The notes: generated from the letters alone by a model not told the origin. Numbered from the stretch's first letter, positions 13,408 to 22,006 are shown. The stretch: DNA of 23,363 nucleotides from Chloroflexota bacterium (GCA_021777365.1 JAJYDP010000004.1:1-23363); one strand, 5' to 3'. Made by a program: numbers and translations.

Positions 13408-14829
13408 ATGGCCGTCGGCTCGTCCAACTCGTTCGACCTCATCGTGCTCGGCGCGGGCACCGGCGGGTACGCCGCCGCGTTCCGTGCCTCCCAGCTGGGC
13501 CTCCGGGTGGCGCTGGTGGACGAGGGGAAGATCGGCGGCACCTGCCTCCACCGCGGCTGCATCCCCACCAAGGCGCTGCTGGAGTCCGCGGCGGTGGCAC
13601 AGCGTGTGGCGCACGCCGCCGACTTCGGCGTGAACGTCCCGGGCGAGGCCGCCATCGACTACGCCAAGGTGGCCCAGCGGCGCGACGCGGTCGTGAACCG
13701 GATGTGGAAGGGCCTGGGCAGCCTGGTCAAGAAGTACAACGTGACCTGGGTCGAGGGCCGCGGCCGGCTCGACGGCGCCCACAAGGTGCGGGTGAAGGGC
13801 GCCGACGGCGCCGAGGTCGTGCTCGAGGCCACCGACGTCATCCTGGCCACCGGTTCGCGCGTGAAGTCGCTGCCGGGCATCACGCCCGACGGCGTGCGGA
13901 TCGTGACCAGCGACGACGTGCTGCGCATGGCCACGCTGCCCCGGAGCGTGATCGTCGTCGGCGCCGGCGCGGTGGGCGTCGAGTTCGCGTCGTTCTACCA
14001 CGACATGGGCGCCACGGTGACCCTGCTCGAGTACCTGCCGGCGATCGTGCCGCTCGAGGACGCCGACGTCTCCAGGGAGCTGGAGCGCAGCTTCACGCGG
14101 CGCGGCATCAGGGTCATGACGAGCGCGCGCTTCGACGCCGCCTCGGTCGTGGCCGGCGACGACGGCGTGCGGATCACCGTGGGGCCCGACGGCGGGACGG
14201 CCGGGGAGATGGCCGCCGAGATGCTGCTCGTGGCGACCGGCCGCGCCGCGAACGTCGAGGACGTCGGCCTCGAGACGACGGCGGCCGAGGTGGACCGCGG
14301 CGTCGTCAAGGTGGACGGGCACATGCGCACCCGCGAGTCGCACCTGTACGCGATCGGGGACGTCGTCGGCGGCCTGCAGCTCGCCCACACGGCGGCCCAC
14401 GAGGGGATCATCGCCGCGCACGTGATCGCCGGCGAGCAGGACGTCCACCCGATGGACTACGTGCGCCAGCCGCGGGCCACCTACTGCCGCCCCGAGATCG
14501 CGTCGGTGGGCCTGACCCAGCAGCAGTGCGAGGCGCAGGGCCTGCCGGTCAAGATCGGCAAGGTCCCGTTCCAGGCCGTGGGCAAGGCGATCATCGGGGG
14601 CGAGTACGAGGGCTTCGCCAAGGTCATCGGCCACGCCGAGACCGACCAGACGCTGGGCGTCCACATCATCGGCCCGCACGCGACGGACCTCATCGCCGAG
14701 GCATCGGTGTCGCTCTCGCTCGAGGCGACGCCCTGGGAGATCGGGGCGGCCACGCACGCCCACCCGACCCTCTCGGAGGTGTTGGGCGAGGCGGCGATGG
14801 CCGTGGACGGCCGGTCGATCAACTTCTAG
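13408..14829 (+). CDS. lpdA: dihydrolipoamide dehydrogenase (E3)
   Basis: 473-residue FAD disulfide oxidoreductase that reoxidises dihydrolipoyl groups on E2 and reduces NAD+. The FAD motif is VLGAGTGGYAAA (13-24) and the redox-active disulfide is C46/C51 in GGTCLHRGCIPTK. The NAD-binding motif is VVGAGAVGVEFAS, the second FAD motif is LYAIGDV, and the C-terminal dimer-interface HAHPTLSE supplies the catalytic His-Glu pair. Length is normal for the family. The ATG at 13408 is preceded by GGAG at 13392-13395, a rather long 12-nt spacing. It leads the cluster E3-E1alpha-E1beta, which with the downstream E2 makes a complete 2-oxoacid dehydrogenase. Confidence 0.95.
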   Translation: MAVGSSNSFDLIVLGAGTGGYAAAFRASQLGLRVALVDEGKIGGTCLHRGCIPTKALLESAAVAQRVAHAADFGVNVPGEAAIDYAKVAQRRDAVVNRMWKGLGSLVKKYNVTWVEGRGRLDGAHKVRVKGADGAEVVLEATDVILATGSRVKSLPGITPDGVRIVTSDDVLRMATLPRSVIVVGAGAVGVEFASFYHDMGATVTLLEYLPAIVPLEDADVSRELERSFTRRGIRVMTSARFDAASVVAGDDGVRITVGPDGGTAGEMAAEMLLVATGRAANVEDVGLETTAAEVDRGVVKVDGHMRTRESHLYAIGDVVGGLQLAHTAAHEGIIAAHVIAGEQDVHPMDYVRQPRATYCRPEIASVGLTQQQCEAQGLPVKIGKVPFQAVGKAIIGGEYEGFAKVIGHAETDQTLGVHIIGPHATDLIAEASVSLSLEATPWEIGAATHAHPTLSEVLGEAAMAVDGRSINF

Positions 14830-14868
14830 CGGGACAGGGCCTCGAGCGGCGGCAGCACGAGAGGGTCG

Positions 14869-15948
14869 ATGACGGTGGCCGATCAGCACGGCAGCACGGC
14901 GGCGAGCGGGCTCGCGGCGGCATACGGGCTGGTGGACGCCGACCTGGTCGCCATGTACCGCACCATGGCGCTCGCCCGTGCGCTCGATGAGCGGATGTGG
15001 GTCCTCAACCGGTCCGGCCGGGCGCCGTTCGTGATCAGCGGGCAGGGCCACGAGGGCGCGCAGGTCGGGATCGCGTGGCCCCTTCGCCGAGACCACGACT
15101 GGGTGGCCCCGTTCTACCGGTCGATCGCCACCTGCCTGGTGGCGGGCATGACGCCGCGCGAGCTGATGCTCGCCCAGTTCGCCCGGGGCTCCGACCCGAG
15201 CTCGGGCGGGCGCCAGATGCCGGGCCACTACGGGCACGCCGGCCACCACGTGGTCTCGGTGTCGTCGCCCGTGGCCACCCAGATCCTCCACGCGGCGGGC
15301 ATCGCCCTGGCGGCCCGCATCCGCGGCCTGGACCAGGTGGCAATGGCGATCATGGGCGAGGGGAGCAGCAACCAGGGGGACGTCCACGAGGCGCTCAACT
15401 TCGTGGCCATCCACCGGCTCCCGTTCGTGTTCGTGGTCGAGAACAACGGCTACGCGATCAGCGTGCCCGCCGAGCGGGAGCTGTCGGTCCGCGACGTGGC
15501 GGATCGGGCGGCCGGCTACGGCATCCCGGGCACGGTCGTGGACGGGACCGACGTGCTGGCCTGCTACGCGGCCGCCCGGGACGCGGTCGACCGGGCCCGG
15601 CGGGGCGACGGGCCGTCGATGATCGAGGCCAAGGTGACGCGCCTCACCGGGCACTCGTCGGACGACCAGCAGACCAAGTACCGCTCCGAGGCGGAGCTCG
15701 CGGAGACGCGGGCGCTCGACCCGCTGCCGATCTTCCGCGACCAGCTTCGGGCCGCGGGCGTGCTCGATGAGGTCGCCCAGCTGGAGATCGACGGCGACGT
15801 CGCCCTCGCTGTGGAGGACGCGACCGCGTTCGCCGAGGCGGAGCCCGATCCGGACCCGGCCACCGGGGTGGACCACGTGTTCGCGGACCGGTCGTCGAAC
15901 GAGCCGCCGCCGCCGTGGCACCCGGCGCCGCGGGAAGGGGCGCGCTGA
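14869..15948 (+). CDS. bkdA: 2-oxoacid (branched-chain) dehydrogenase E1 alpha subunit
   Basis: 359-residue thiamin-diphosphate enzyme subunit that decarboxylates 2-oxoacids together with E1beta. The ThDP/Mg motif runs from GEGSSNQGD (163-171) to VVENN (189-193). The loop TGHSSDDQQTKYR (about 256-268) resembles the branched-chain E1alpha phosphorylation-loop region rather than the pyruvate type, and the early region YRSIATCLVAGMTP is also of the branched-chain type. The ATG at 14869 is only 3 nt after GAGAGGG; the GTG at 14875 would have a better 9-nt spacing and may be the true start. The acidic Pro-rich C-terminal tail is non-conserved. The stop overlaps the E1beta start by one base. Confidence 0.9.
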   Translation: MTVADQHGSTAASGLAAAYGLVDADLVAMYRTMALARALDERMWVLNRSGRAPFVISGQGHEGAQVGIAWPLRRDHDWVAPFYRSIATCLVAGMTPRELMLAQFARGSDPSSGGRQMPGHYGHAGHHVVSVSSPVATQILHAAGIALAARIRGLDQVAMAIMGEGSSNQGDVHEALNFVAIHRLPFVFVVENNGYAISVPAERELSVRDVADRAAGYGIPGTVVDGTDVLACYAAARDAVDRARRGDGPSMIEAKVTRLTGHSSDDQQTKYRSEAELAETRALDPLPIFRDQLRAAGVLDEVAQLEIDGDVALAVEDATAFAEAEPDPDPATGVDHVFADRSSNEPPPPWHPAPREGAR

Positions 15949-16931
15949 TGGCCGTCCGCACGTTCATCGAGGCCATCCGGGAGGGCCTGGCCGAGGAGAT
16001 GCGCCGCGACCCGGCCGTGATCGTGCTGGGCGAGGACGTGGGCAAGAAGGGCGGGGTGTTCCTGGCCACCGACGGGCTGTGGGCCGAGTTCGGCGACGAC
16101 CGCGTGATCGACACGCCGCTGACCGAGTCGATGATCGTGGGGACCTCTGTCGGGGCCGCCCTGAACGGGCTGCGGCCCGTCGCCGAGATCCAGTTCGCCG
16201 ACTTCATCTTCCCGGCCTTCAACCAGATCGTGTCCGAGGCCGCCCGGATGCGCTACCGGACGGTGAGCGGCGCGACCGTGCCGATGGTCATCCGGGCCCC
16301 GTTCGGCGGCGGCGTCCACGGTGCGCTGTACCACTCGCAGTCGGTCGAGGCGTTCTTCGCCCACGTGCCCGGCATCAAGACCGTCGTGCCGTCCACGCCA
16401 TACGACGCCAAGGGGCTGCTCCGGGCCTCGATCCGCGACGAGGACCCGGTCCTGTTCCTCGAGCACAAGAAGATGTACCGGTCGGTGCGCGGCGAGGTCC
16501 CCGAGGGCGAGTACACCGTCCCGATCGGGCGGGCGGCCGTTCGCCGGACGGGCCGGCGGCTCACTGTGGTCGCCTACGGGCTGATGGTCCACTACGCGCT
16601 CGAGGCCGCGGAGCGGGTGGCCGAGGAGGGGATCGACTGCGAGGTCGTGGACCTGCGGACCCTTCGGCCGCTCGACCGCGAGACGCTGCTGGCGTCGGTG
16701 CGCAAGACGGGCAAGTGCCTCGTCGTGTACGAGGACAACCGGTTCGGCGGGTACGGCGCGGAGATCGCGGCCATCGTCGCCGAGGAGGCGTTCGAGTACC
16801 TCGACGGGCCGGTCTCGCGGCTGGCCGGGCCGGACACGCCGGCGATGCCCTACAACCACGTGCTCGAGGAGTGGTTCATGCTCAGCCCGGCCAAGATCGC
16901 CGACGCGATCCGGCGGCTGGCCGCGTACTGA
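15948..16931 (+). CDS. bkdB: 2-oxoacid (branched-chain) dehydrogenase E1 beta subunit
   Basis: 327-residue transketolase-like subunit that completes the E1 heterotetramer. It has the signature GEDVGKKGGVFLATDGL (22-38), the segment IQFADFIFPAFNQIVSEAAR typical of E1beta proteins, and the C-terminal transketolase domain with DLRTLRPLD. The ATG at 15948 overlaps the E1alpha stop (TGATG) and is preceded by GGAAGGGG, so translation is coupled and subunits would be made in equal amounts. GGVF at the start of the protein and the neighbour E1alpha both point to the branched-chain type, making isovaleryl-, isobutyryl- and 2-methylbutyryl-CoA. Pyruvate as substrate cannot be excluded. Confidence 0.92.
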   Translation: MAVRTFIEAIREGLAEEMRRDPAVIVLGEDVGKKGGVFLATDGLWAEFGDDRVIDTPLTESMIVGTSVGAALNGLRPVAEIQFADFIFPAFNQIVSEAARMRYRTVSGATVPMVIRAPFGGGVHGALYHSQSVEAFFAHVPGIKTVVPSTPYDAKGLLRASIRDEDPVLFLEHKKMYRSVRGEVPEGEYTVPIGRAAVRRTGRRLTVVAYGLMVHYALEAAERVAEEGIDCEVVDLRTLRPLDRETLLASVRKTGKCLVVYEDNRFGGYGAEIAAIVAEEAFEYLDGPVSRLAGPDTPAMPYNHVLEEWFMLSPAKIADAIRRLAAY

Positions 16932-17285
16932 ATGGCCGGCGCCGCGGCCGCGGACCTCGCGGCGGTGGAGGCTCGGCTGCGCGCGCTGCTCGAGCCCTAT
17001 GCCGGTCGGCTGGAGCCGACGACGATCTACGGCCTGCCGGCCCTGCGGCGGCCGGGCGCCAGGGCGCACGACTGGTTCGCATTCGTCCAGCCCGCCACGA
17101 GGCACGTGGCGCTGTTCCTGCTGCCGGTGCGCACCTGGCCGGACCTGCTCGAGGGTTGCTCGACGGACCTGCGCGCCCGGAGGACCGGCGCGGCCACGTT
17201 CACCTTCCGGGCCCTGCCCGACACCCTCGCGGCCGAGGTGGCGGCGCTGCTGGCGCGCGCGTTCGAGCGGTACGCCGGGAGTTGA
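16932..17285 (+). CDS. small DUF1801/YdhG-like protein
   Basis: 117 residues starting at an ATG directly abutting the E1beta stop, so it is very likely co-translated. The pattern (helical N-terminus, then TTIYGLPALRRPG, DWFAFVQPATRHVALFLLPV and a C-terminal helix) resembles the DUF1801 fold of small alpha/beta proteins, but the match is from memory of the fold pattern and is moderate. There are no catalytic residues to point to. Its place inside a dehydrogenase operon is probably incidental, or it could be a stability or accessory factor; there is no evidence for either. Confidence 0.6.
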   Translation: MAGAAAADLAAVEARLRALLEPYAGRLEPTTIYGLPALRRPGARAHDWFAFVQPATRHVALFLLPVRTWPDLLEGCSTDLRARRTGAATFTFRALPDTLAAEVAALLARAFERYAGS

Positions 17286-17629
17286 GTCCGCCCCCGCGCG
17301 GCGCCGCGCAGCGGCCGGTCCAGGGGTCGCCGCACGCTCAGCCGAGCGGCCCGCCACGAGCCTGGTTCCGCGGGGGCGAGCCCGACCGGCTCCCATTCGA
17401 TGCTGTCGGGAGGGCCCCCGATGCCGCGCACGGCGCCTCCGTCTGGAATGGCAGGGTCCGGAAGCCCACCGCAGCGTGTCGCTGCCGTTCGTGTCGGGGC
17501 GTGCCGTCGCCCGACCGTTCGCGGCCGGCGTGGGGACAGGACGGCGGCACGCTGGCGCGCGATGCGCGACACTAGGCCTGCCCAAGCACGCCCGCGTCCC
17601 CGCAGGCGATCAACCGGAGGAACCGCCCA
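17286..17629 (+). other. gene-free gap splitting the dehydrogenase locus
   Basis: 344 nt with no supportable gene. It contains a perfect 6-bp dyad GCAGCG-TGT-CGCTGC (17471-17485) and an imperfect hairpin with arms GTCGGGGCG and CGCCCGAC (17493-17515, one bulge). These lie 115-160 nt before the E2 start and may be operator sites or a weak terminator/attenuator for a separate E2-lipA promoter. Confidence 0.4.
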
Positions 17630-19051
17630 GTGGCCAAGGTGACGATGCCCCAACTCGGCGAGAGTGTCGCGGAGGGCACCATCGGGCGCTGGCTCAAGCA
17701 GCCCGGCGATGCCGTCGCCAAGTACGAGCCGCTGCTCGAGGTCATCACCGACAAGGTCAATGCCGAGGTCCCGTCGCCGTTCGCGGGCGTCCTGCGCGAG
17801 ATCCTCGCGCCCGAGGGCGCGGTCGTGCCCAACAACGCCGAGATCGCGATCATCGACACCGCCGACGACGCGGCCGCGCCTGACGCGGGGCCGGTGAGCG
17901 TCTTTGCGCCGGCCGCCGCCCCGGTCGCCCCGGCAGCGCCCTCGACGGGCGAGACGGCCACCTTCCCCGCCCGGGCCGAGGCTCCGGCCGGCACCCTCGC
18001 CCCCGCGAGCGCGGCGCCGAGCACGATGGTCGTCAGCGCACCCGCGGCTGCGGTCTCCGAAGTGGGCGACCCGAACGCGCGGATGACCCCCGCGGTGCGC
18101 CGGCTGCTCCGGGAGCACGGACTCGAGCCGTCCCAGGTGCAGGGCACGGGAGGCGGCGGCCGGATCACCCGCGAGGACGTCCTGGCCATGGTCGAGGCGA
18201 TCCGGACCGGGGCGGCCGCCGCGCCCGCAGCGCCCGCCCCGAGCCCTGCTCTCACGCCCGCCCCGAGCCCGGCCCCCGTCGCGCCGGCGCCGGCGCGTCC
18301 GGCCGCTGCCCCCGCCGGGGCCGCGTTCACGTTCCCCCCCGGCGCGGACGAGGTCCTCGTCCCGATGGGCCAGATGCGCAAGGGGATCGCGGCCCAGATG
18401 ACGCGCGCCCTCGCGGCGCCCCACGCCTACCTGCAGGTCGAGGTGGACGTGACGCGCCTGGTCGCGCTGCGCGACCGGCTCAAGGGCGCCTACCAGGCCA
18501 AGGAGGGGATCGGCCTGTCCTACGTGCCGTTCGTGGTCAAGGCGAGCACCGAGGCCCTCAAGCGCAACCCGACCTTCAACGCCCACTGGACGGACCAGGG
18601 GCTGCTCGCCAAGCGCCGGGTCAACATCGGCGTGGCGGTCGCCATGGACGACGGGCTGATCGTGCCGGTCGTCCGCGACGCCGACCAGCTCTCGATCCAC
18701 GGCCTCAACACCGCCATCGCCGACCTCGCCGCCCGCGCCCGCGCGGGCCGGCTGCGCCTCGACGACTTCGGCGGCGGCACGTTCACCGTGGACAACACCG
18801 GCTACCTCGGCACCAACCTCGTGATGCCCATCCTCAACGTCCCCGAGGTCGGCATCGTGACCATGGAGGCGATCACCAAGCGCCCCGTGGTCGTGAGCAC
18901 GCCCGAGGGCGACGTGATCGCCATCCGGCCCGTCATGAACATGGTCCTGGGGATCGACCACCGCGCCAACGACGGCGCCGCCGGCGCGGCGCTGCTGCGC
19001 GACATCAAAGCCTGGCTCGAGGGCGTCGGCCCCGAGACCGCCATCTACTAG
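17630..19051 (+). CDS. bkdC: 2-oxoacid dehydrogenase E2, dihydrolipoamide acyltransferase
   Basis: 473-residue core subunit of the complex. The N-terminal lipoyl domain (1-78) has the modified lysine K42 in VITDKVNAEVPSP. A long Ala/Pro hinge precedes the peripheral-subunit-binding domain (about 150-190, RMTPAVRRLLREHG...GRITREDVLAMV) that holds E1 or E3. A second Ala/Pro hinge leads to the acyltransferase domain (about 240-473) ending in the active site DHRANDGA (H444, D448). The GTG start has GGAGG at 17616-17620, 9 nt upstream. Position after E1alpha/E1beta suggests a branched-chain acyltransferase. The lipA gene follows after 2 nt, linking the lipoylated protein with the enzyme that makes its cofactor. 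Confidence 0.94.
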   Translation: MAKVTMPQLGESVAEGTIGRWLKQPGDAVAKYEPLLEVITDKVNAEVPSPFAGVLREILAPEGAVVPNNAEIAIIDTADDAAAPDAGPVSVFAPAAAPVAPAAPSTGETATFPARAEAPAGTLAPASAAPSTMVVSAPAAAVSEVGDPNARMTPAVRRLLREHGLEPSQVQGTGGGGRITREDVLAMVEAIRTGAAAAPAAPAPSPALTPAPSPAPVAPAPARPAAAPAGAAFTFPPGADEVLVPMGQMRKGIAAQMTRALAAPHAYLQVEVDVTRLVALRDRLKGAYQAKEGIGLSYVPFVVKASTEALKRNPTFNAHWTDQGLLAKRRVNIGVAVAMDDGLIVPVVRDADQLSIHGLNTAIADLAARARAGRLRLDDFGGGTFTVDNTGYLGTNLVMPILNVPEVGIVTMEAITKRPVVVSTPEGDVIAIRPVMNMVLGIDHRANDGAAGAALLRDIKAWLEGVGPETAIY

Positions 19052-19053
19052 GA

Positions 19054-20139
19054 ATGAACCGAGAGCTGCCCGTCCTGCCCGCCGACCCCTCCGCCCACGG
19101 CCGCTCGCCCGTGCTGCCGCCCACCATCGCGATGGGCGGGGGCGTCGAGCCGGCGGCGGCACTCCGGGGGCCTGCCGAGGCCTCCTCGACTGCCTCGGTT
19201 GCGGCAGCCCCGCGCCGCCACCCGGACTGGATCCGCGCCCGGATGCCGGCGGGCGACACCTACCAGGACCTGCGCCGGCGCCTCAGCGGCCTGCGCCTCA
19301 ACACCGTGTGCCAGGAGGCCATGTGCCCCAACCTCGGCGAGTGCTGGGACCAGCGCACGGCGACGGTGATGATCCTGGGCGACGTGTGCACCCGCGCCTG
19401 CGGGTTCTGCGCGGTCAAGACGGGCCGCCCCACCTGGTTCGACGACGACGAGCCGCGCCGGGTCGCGGAGGCCGTCGCCTACATGGACCTCGAGCACGTC
19501 GTGGTGACCAGCGTCGCGCGCGACGACCTGCCCGACGGCGGCGCCGGGGCCTTCGCCGCCACGATCCGGGAGATCCGCGCCCGGAGCCCGCTCATGGGCG
19601 TTGAGGTCCTCATCCCGGACTTCAACGGCGAGGAGGCGCCCCTGCGCGAGGTGATGCTCGCCGGCCCGGACATCCTCAACCACAACCTCGAGACCGTGCG
19701 CCGGCTCCAGAAGCCAGTCCGCAAGCGGGCCCGCTGGGACCGCACGCTCTCGGTGCTCGAGCGCGCCAAGGCCTACGCCGGGGAGTACGGTCGCGCGGTG
19801 CACACCAAGTCGAGCCTGATGGTCGGCCTGGGCGAGACCCGGGAGGAGCTGACCGAGGCGTTCGAGGCGCTGCGCGCGGTGGACTGCGACATCCTGACCG
19901 TCGGCCAGTACCTCCGGCCGACCGCGCAGCACCTGCCCGTGGAGCGCTACTACCACCCCGACGAGTTCGCGGAGATGCGCGAGGAGGCCCTCGCGATGGG
20001 CTTCAAGCACGTCGAGTCGGGGCCGCTGGTGCGCTCCTCCTATCACGCTCGCGACCAGGTTCCCGACGCCGAGGCACGCGCGGCGCGCCGCCGGGCCGTC
20101 ATCGACGCGGACGGGCGTGTGGTGCCCGCGGGCGCCTGA
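19054..20139 (+). CDS. lipA: lipoyl synthase
   Basis: 361-residue radical-SAM enzyme inserting two sulfurs into protein-bound octanoyl groups. It carries the auxiliary cluster motif C86-x4-C91-x5-C97 (CQEAMCPNLGEC), the radical-SAM motif C112-x3-C116-x2-C119 (CTRACGFC) and the C-terminal RSSYHA whose serine ligates the auxiliary cluster. The first 55 residues before RRHPDWIRAR are a non-conserved extension; the true start could be a later codon, but the ATG at 19054 sits 2 nt after the E2 stop and is kept. lipB or lplA is not in the window. Fe-S dependence gives a possible link to the SufR-like regulator downstream. Confidence 0.95.
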   Translation: MNRELPVLPADPSAHGRSPVLPPTIAMGGGVEPAAALRGPAEASSTASVAAAPRRHPDWIRARMPAGDTYQDLRRRLSGLRLNTVCQEAMCPNLGECWDQRTATVMILGDVCTRACGFCAVKTGRPTWFDDDEPRRVAEAVAYMDLEHVVVTSVARDDLPDGGAGAFAATIREIRARSPLMGVEVLIPDFNGEEAPLREVMLAGPDILNHNLETVRRLQKPVRKRARWDRTLSVLERAKAYAGEYGRAVHTKSSLMVGLGETREELTEAFEALRAVDCDILTVGQYLRPTAQHLPVERYYHPDEFAEMREEALAMGFKHVESGPLVRSSYHARDQVPDAEARAARRRAVIDADGRVVPAGA

Positions 20140-20161
20140 GGGGCGGGGATCGCAGACCGGC

Positions 20162-20167
20162 TATCCT
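20162..20167 (+). promoter_or_regulatory. -10 box of a leaderless deaminase-like message
   Basis: TATCCT ends 6 nt before the ATG at 20174, with no Shine-Dalgarno in between. Same arrangement as at 8636 and 9671. Confidence 0.5.
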
Positions 20168-20173
20168 TCGTCC

Positions 20174-21229
20174 ATGGCGTCGTCCCTCTCCCGCAAGATC
20201 CCCCTCGCCGAGCTCCACTGCCACCTCGGCGCCGCCGTCACCCCGGCCATCATGTGGTCGATCGCGCACGCCCAGGGCATCAAGCTGCCCACCCGGGACT
20301 ACTGGGAGTTCCGCGACCTGATCACCGTCCACCCCAGGCGGTCCAAGAGCTTCGACGGCTACCTGCAGCTGTTCCACTGGACCGAGCTGATCCAGTCGAG
20401 CCCGATCGCCGTCGAGCGCGCCGTGTACGAGGTGGTGGGCGGCGCCTACCGCAAGAACAACATCACCACCATGGAGCTCCGCTTCAACCCCATGAAGCGG
20501 AACCGGGGCGGCGAGCAGGACCTCGACCACATCATCGCCGCCGCGGTCCGGGGCATGGACCGGGCGACGCTCGAGTATCCGGTCAAGCCGGGCCTGATCT
20601 TCTGCCTCGACCGGGCGTTCCCGTACGAGCTCAACGAGATCCTCGCGGAGAAGGCGATCGCCTGGCGCGACCGGGGCGTGGTGGGCGTGGACGTGGCCGG
20701 GCCCGAATCGGCGACCTTCAGGGTTGCCGACTACCGGCGGCTGTTCCGGCGGGCGCGCCAGTACGGCCTCGGGATCACGTTCCACACGGGCGAGTCGGGG
20801 CCGGTGGAGGAGGTCGCCCGGGTGGTCGAGCTCATCGAGCCCGACCGGATCGGCCACGGCGTGAAGGCGGCCTACGACCCGCACGTGATGGGCATGCTCC
20901 GCGAGCGGGGGATCGTGCTCGAGATCTGCCCCACGTCCAACCTCAACACGGGCGTGGTCTCGGGCTGGGAGGAGTTCCGCTGGATCTTCGACCAGTTCCG
21001 CCGCAACGGGGTGCGCTACACGATCAGCACCGACGGCCCGGAGATGAACCGGACCTACATCCGGGACGAGCTCGCGTCGCTGGGCCGCCTGGGCATCCTC
21101 TCGCTCGAGGAGCAGGAGCAGGCCGCGGTCACCTCGCTGGCGGCGTCGTTCGTGCCCAACGTCTCGGACGTGCCGCGCCCGAAGCGCGAGCCGGCGCCCC
21201 GGGAGGTCGTGGAGCGCGAGGAGGCCTGA
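20174..21229 (+). CDS. adenosine-deaminase-superfamily hydrolase, divergent active site
   Basis: 351-residue metal-dependent hydrolase. Zinc-ligand positions are all present: H15 and H17 (ELHCHLGA), H204 with E207 (HTGES), H228 (RIGHG) and D287 (STDGPEM). GVDVAGPE (171-178) and CPTSNLNTG (252-260) are also superfamily motifs. Two positions that bind nucleoside in classical adenosine deaminase differ. The Asp after the HxHL motif is Gly19, and the second Asp of the TDDP motif is Gly288. Hydrolytic chemistry is probably retained but the substrate is likely not adenosine. The start at 20174 is chosen from the adjacent -10 box; upstream in-frame sequence is not conserved-looking. The C-terminal 25 residues are charged and Pro-rich. 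Confidence 0.85.
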   Translation: MASSLSRKIPLAELHCHLGAAVTPAIMWSIAHAQGIKLPTRDYWEFRDLITVHPRRSKSFDGYLQLFHWTELIQSSPIAVERAVYEVVGGAYRKNNITTMELRFNPMKRNRGGEQDLDHIIAAAVRGMDRATLEYPVKPGLIFCLDRAFPYELNEILAEKAIAWRDRGVVGVDVAGPESATFRVADYRRLFRRARQYGLGITFHTGESGPVEEVARVVELIEPDRIGHGVKAAYDPHVMGMLRERGIVLEICPTSNLNTGVVSGWEEFRWIFDQFRRNGVRYTISTDGPEMNRTYIRDELASLGRLGILSLEEQEQAAVTSLAASFVPNVSDVPRPKREPAPREVVEREEA

Positions 21230-21272
21230 CCGGGCCGACGCGGCGACGCCCCGCCGACCGGGGGTGACCCGC

Positions 21273-21932
21273 CTACCGCTCCGGGTTGGCGATCCGGTAG
21301 GTGCAGCAGCGGTCGCCGTCCAGGATGTGGCACTCGCGCTCGACGCCCGGGCCGAGGAGGTCGCGGAACATCGCGAGCTCGGCCCGGCAGGCGGCCCCGT
21401 TCGCCACCGCGATGTCGTGCACGGCGCAGTTGTGCTGGACCAGCCGGATCGCGCCGTCGGAGACCTCCGCCTCCGCCAGGTAGCCAAGGCCGTCCTGCAG
21501 CCGGGCCAGCTCGCGCACCCGGTCCGCCAGCGGGGCGTCGGCGGGCAGCGCGGCCGCGAGGCCCTCGCGCAGGGCGTTCCCCGCCTGGCGGCTCCGGGCG
21601 GCCATGACGTCCTCCAGCAGCGTGTCGCCCCCGAGCTCGAGGATGGCGCTGATCAGCCCGGTCGCGAGGCCCTCGTAGTTGGTCGGGAACAGGTCCTGAG
21701 CGTCGCCGGTGACGTCGTAGAGGTGGCGCGGGCGGCCCACGCCGTGGCGCACGGAGGTGCGACTGACCAGCCCGGCGCCCTCGAGTGCGCGCAGCTGCTG
21801 GGCGACGCCGCTGCGAGACGCGCCGATAGCCCTGGCGATCGCGTCGGGCGAGGCCGGGCCGTTCCGCCGGAGGTGCACCAGGATGGCGCGGCGGAGCGCG
21901 GGCTCGGGCGTGCTGGTCTGGGGCGCTGACAT
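21273..21932 (-). CDS. SufR-like winged-helix regulator with cysteine cluster
   Basis: 219 residues. The N-terminal winged helix (about 10-75) contains the recognition region ASRSGVAQQLRALEGAGLV and the wing GRPRHLYDVT followed by LFP, as in the COG2345/SufR group. The C-terminal sensor part carries C169, C182, C201 and C209/C210. The first spacing (C-x12-C) equals that of SufR; the later spacings (x18 and x7) differ from the cyanobacterial pattern. An Fe-S cluster or other thiol-based sensor is therefore likely, but the ligand set is not certain. No suf genes are adjacent. It converges on the deaminase-like gene (43-bp gap). A TAGCCT box (complement of 21942-21947) lies 9 nt before the ATG, so the message may be nearly leaderless. 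Confidence 0.82.
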   Translation of the reverse strand: MSAPQTSTPEPALRRAILVHLRRNGPASPDAIARAIGASRSGVAQQLRALEGAGLVSRTSVRHGVGRPRHLYDVTGDAQDLFPTNYEGLATGLISAILELGGDTLLEDVMAARSRQAGNALREGLAAALPADAPLADRVRELARLQDGLGYLAEAEVSDGAIRLVQHNCAVHDIAVANGAACRAELAMFRDLLGPGVERECHILDGDRCCTYRIANPER

Positions 21933-21980
21933 GCCGCGCCGAGGCTAGCAGGAACCGCCGCTGGGCGTTCTGGGCTGTCC

Positions 21981-22000
21981 CTGCTCAGTGAAACTGTCAG
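21981..22000 (+). repeat. left outer terminal repeat of the IS
   Basis: CTGCTCAGTGAAACTGTCAG. It differs at one position from the reverse complement of the right inner repeat (23314-23333). Confidence 0.75.
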
Positions 22001-22006
22001 GGCCAA

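Noticed and set aside
12964..15921. 985-codon open frame on the minus strand
   Set aside because: It runs antisense through the zinc-ribbon tail, E3 and E1alpha. Composition is Arg/His/Gly/Asp-rich without any domain, as expected for a shadow frame in very GC-rich DNA.
17338..17642. 70-80-codon frames in the gap before the E2 gene
   Set aside because: No ribosome site, no hydrophobic or conserved pattern, and one overlaps the E2 start; treated as non-coding.
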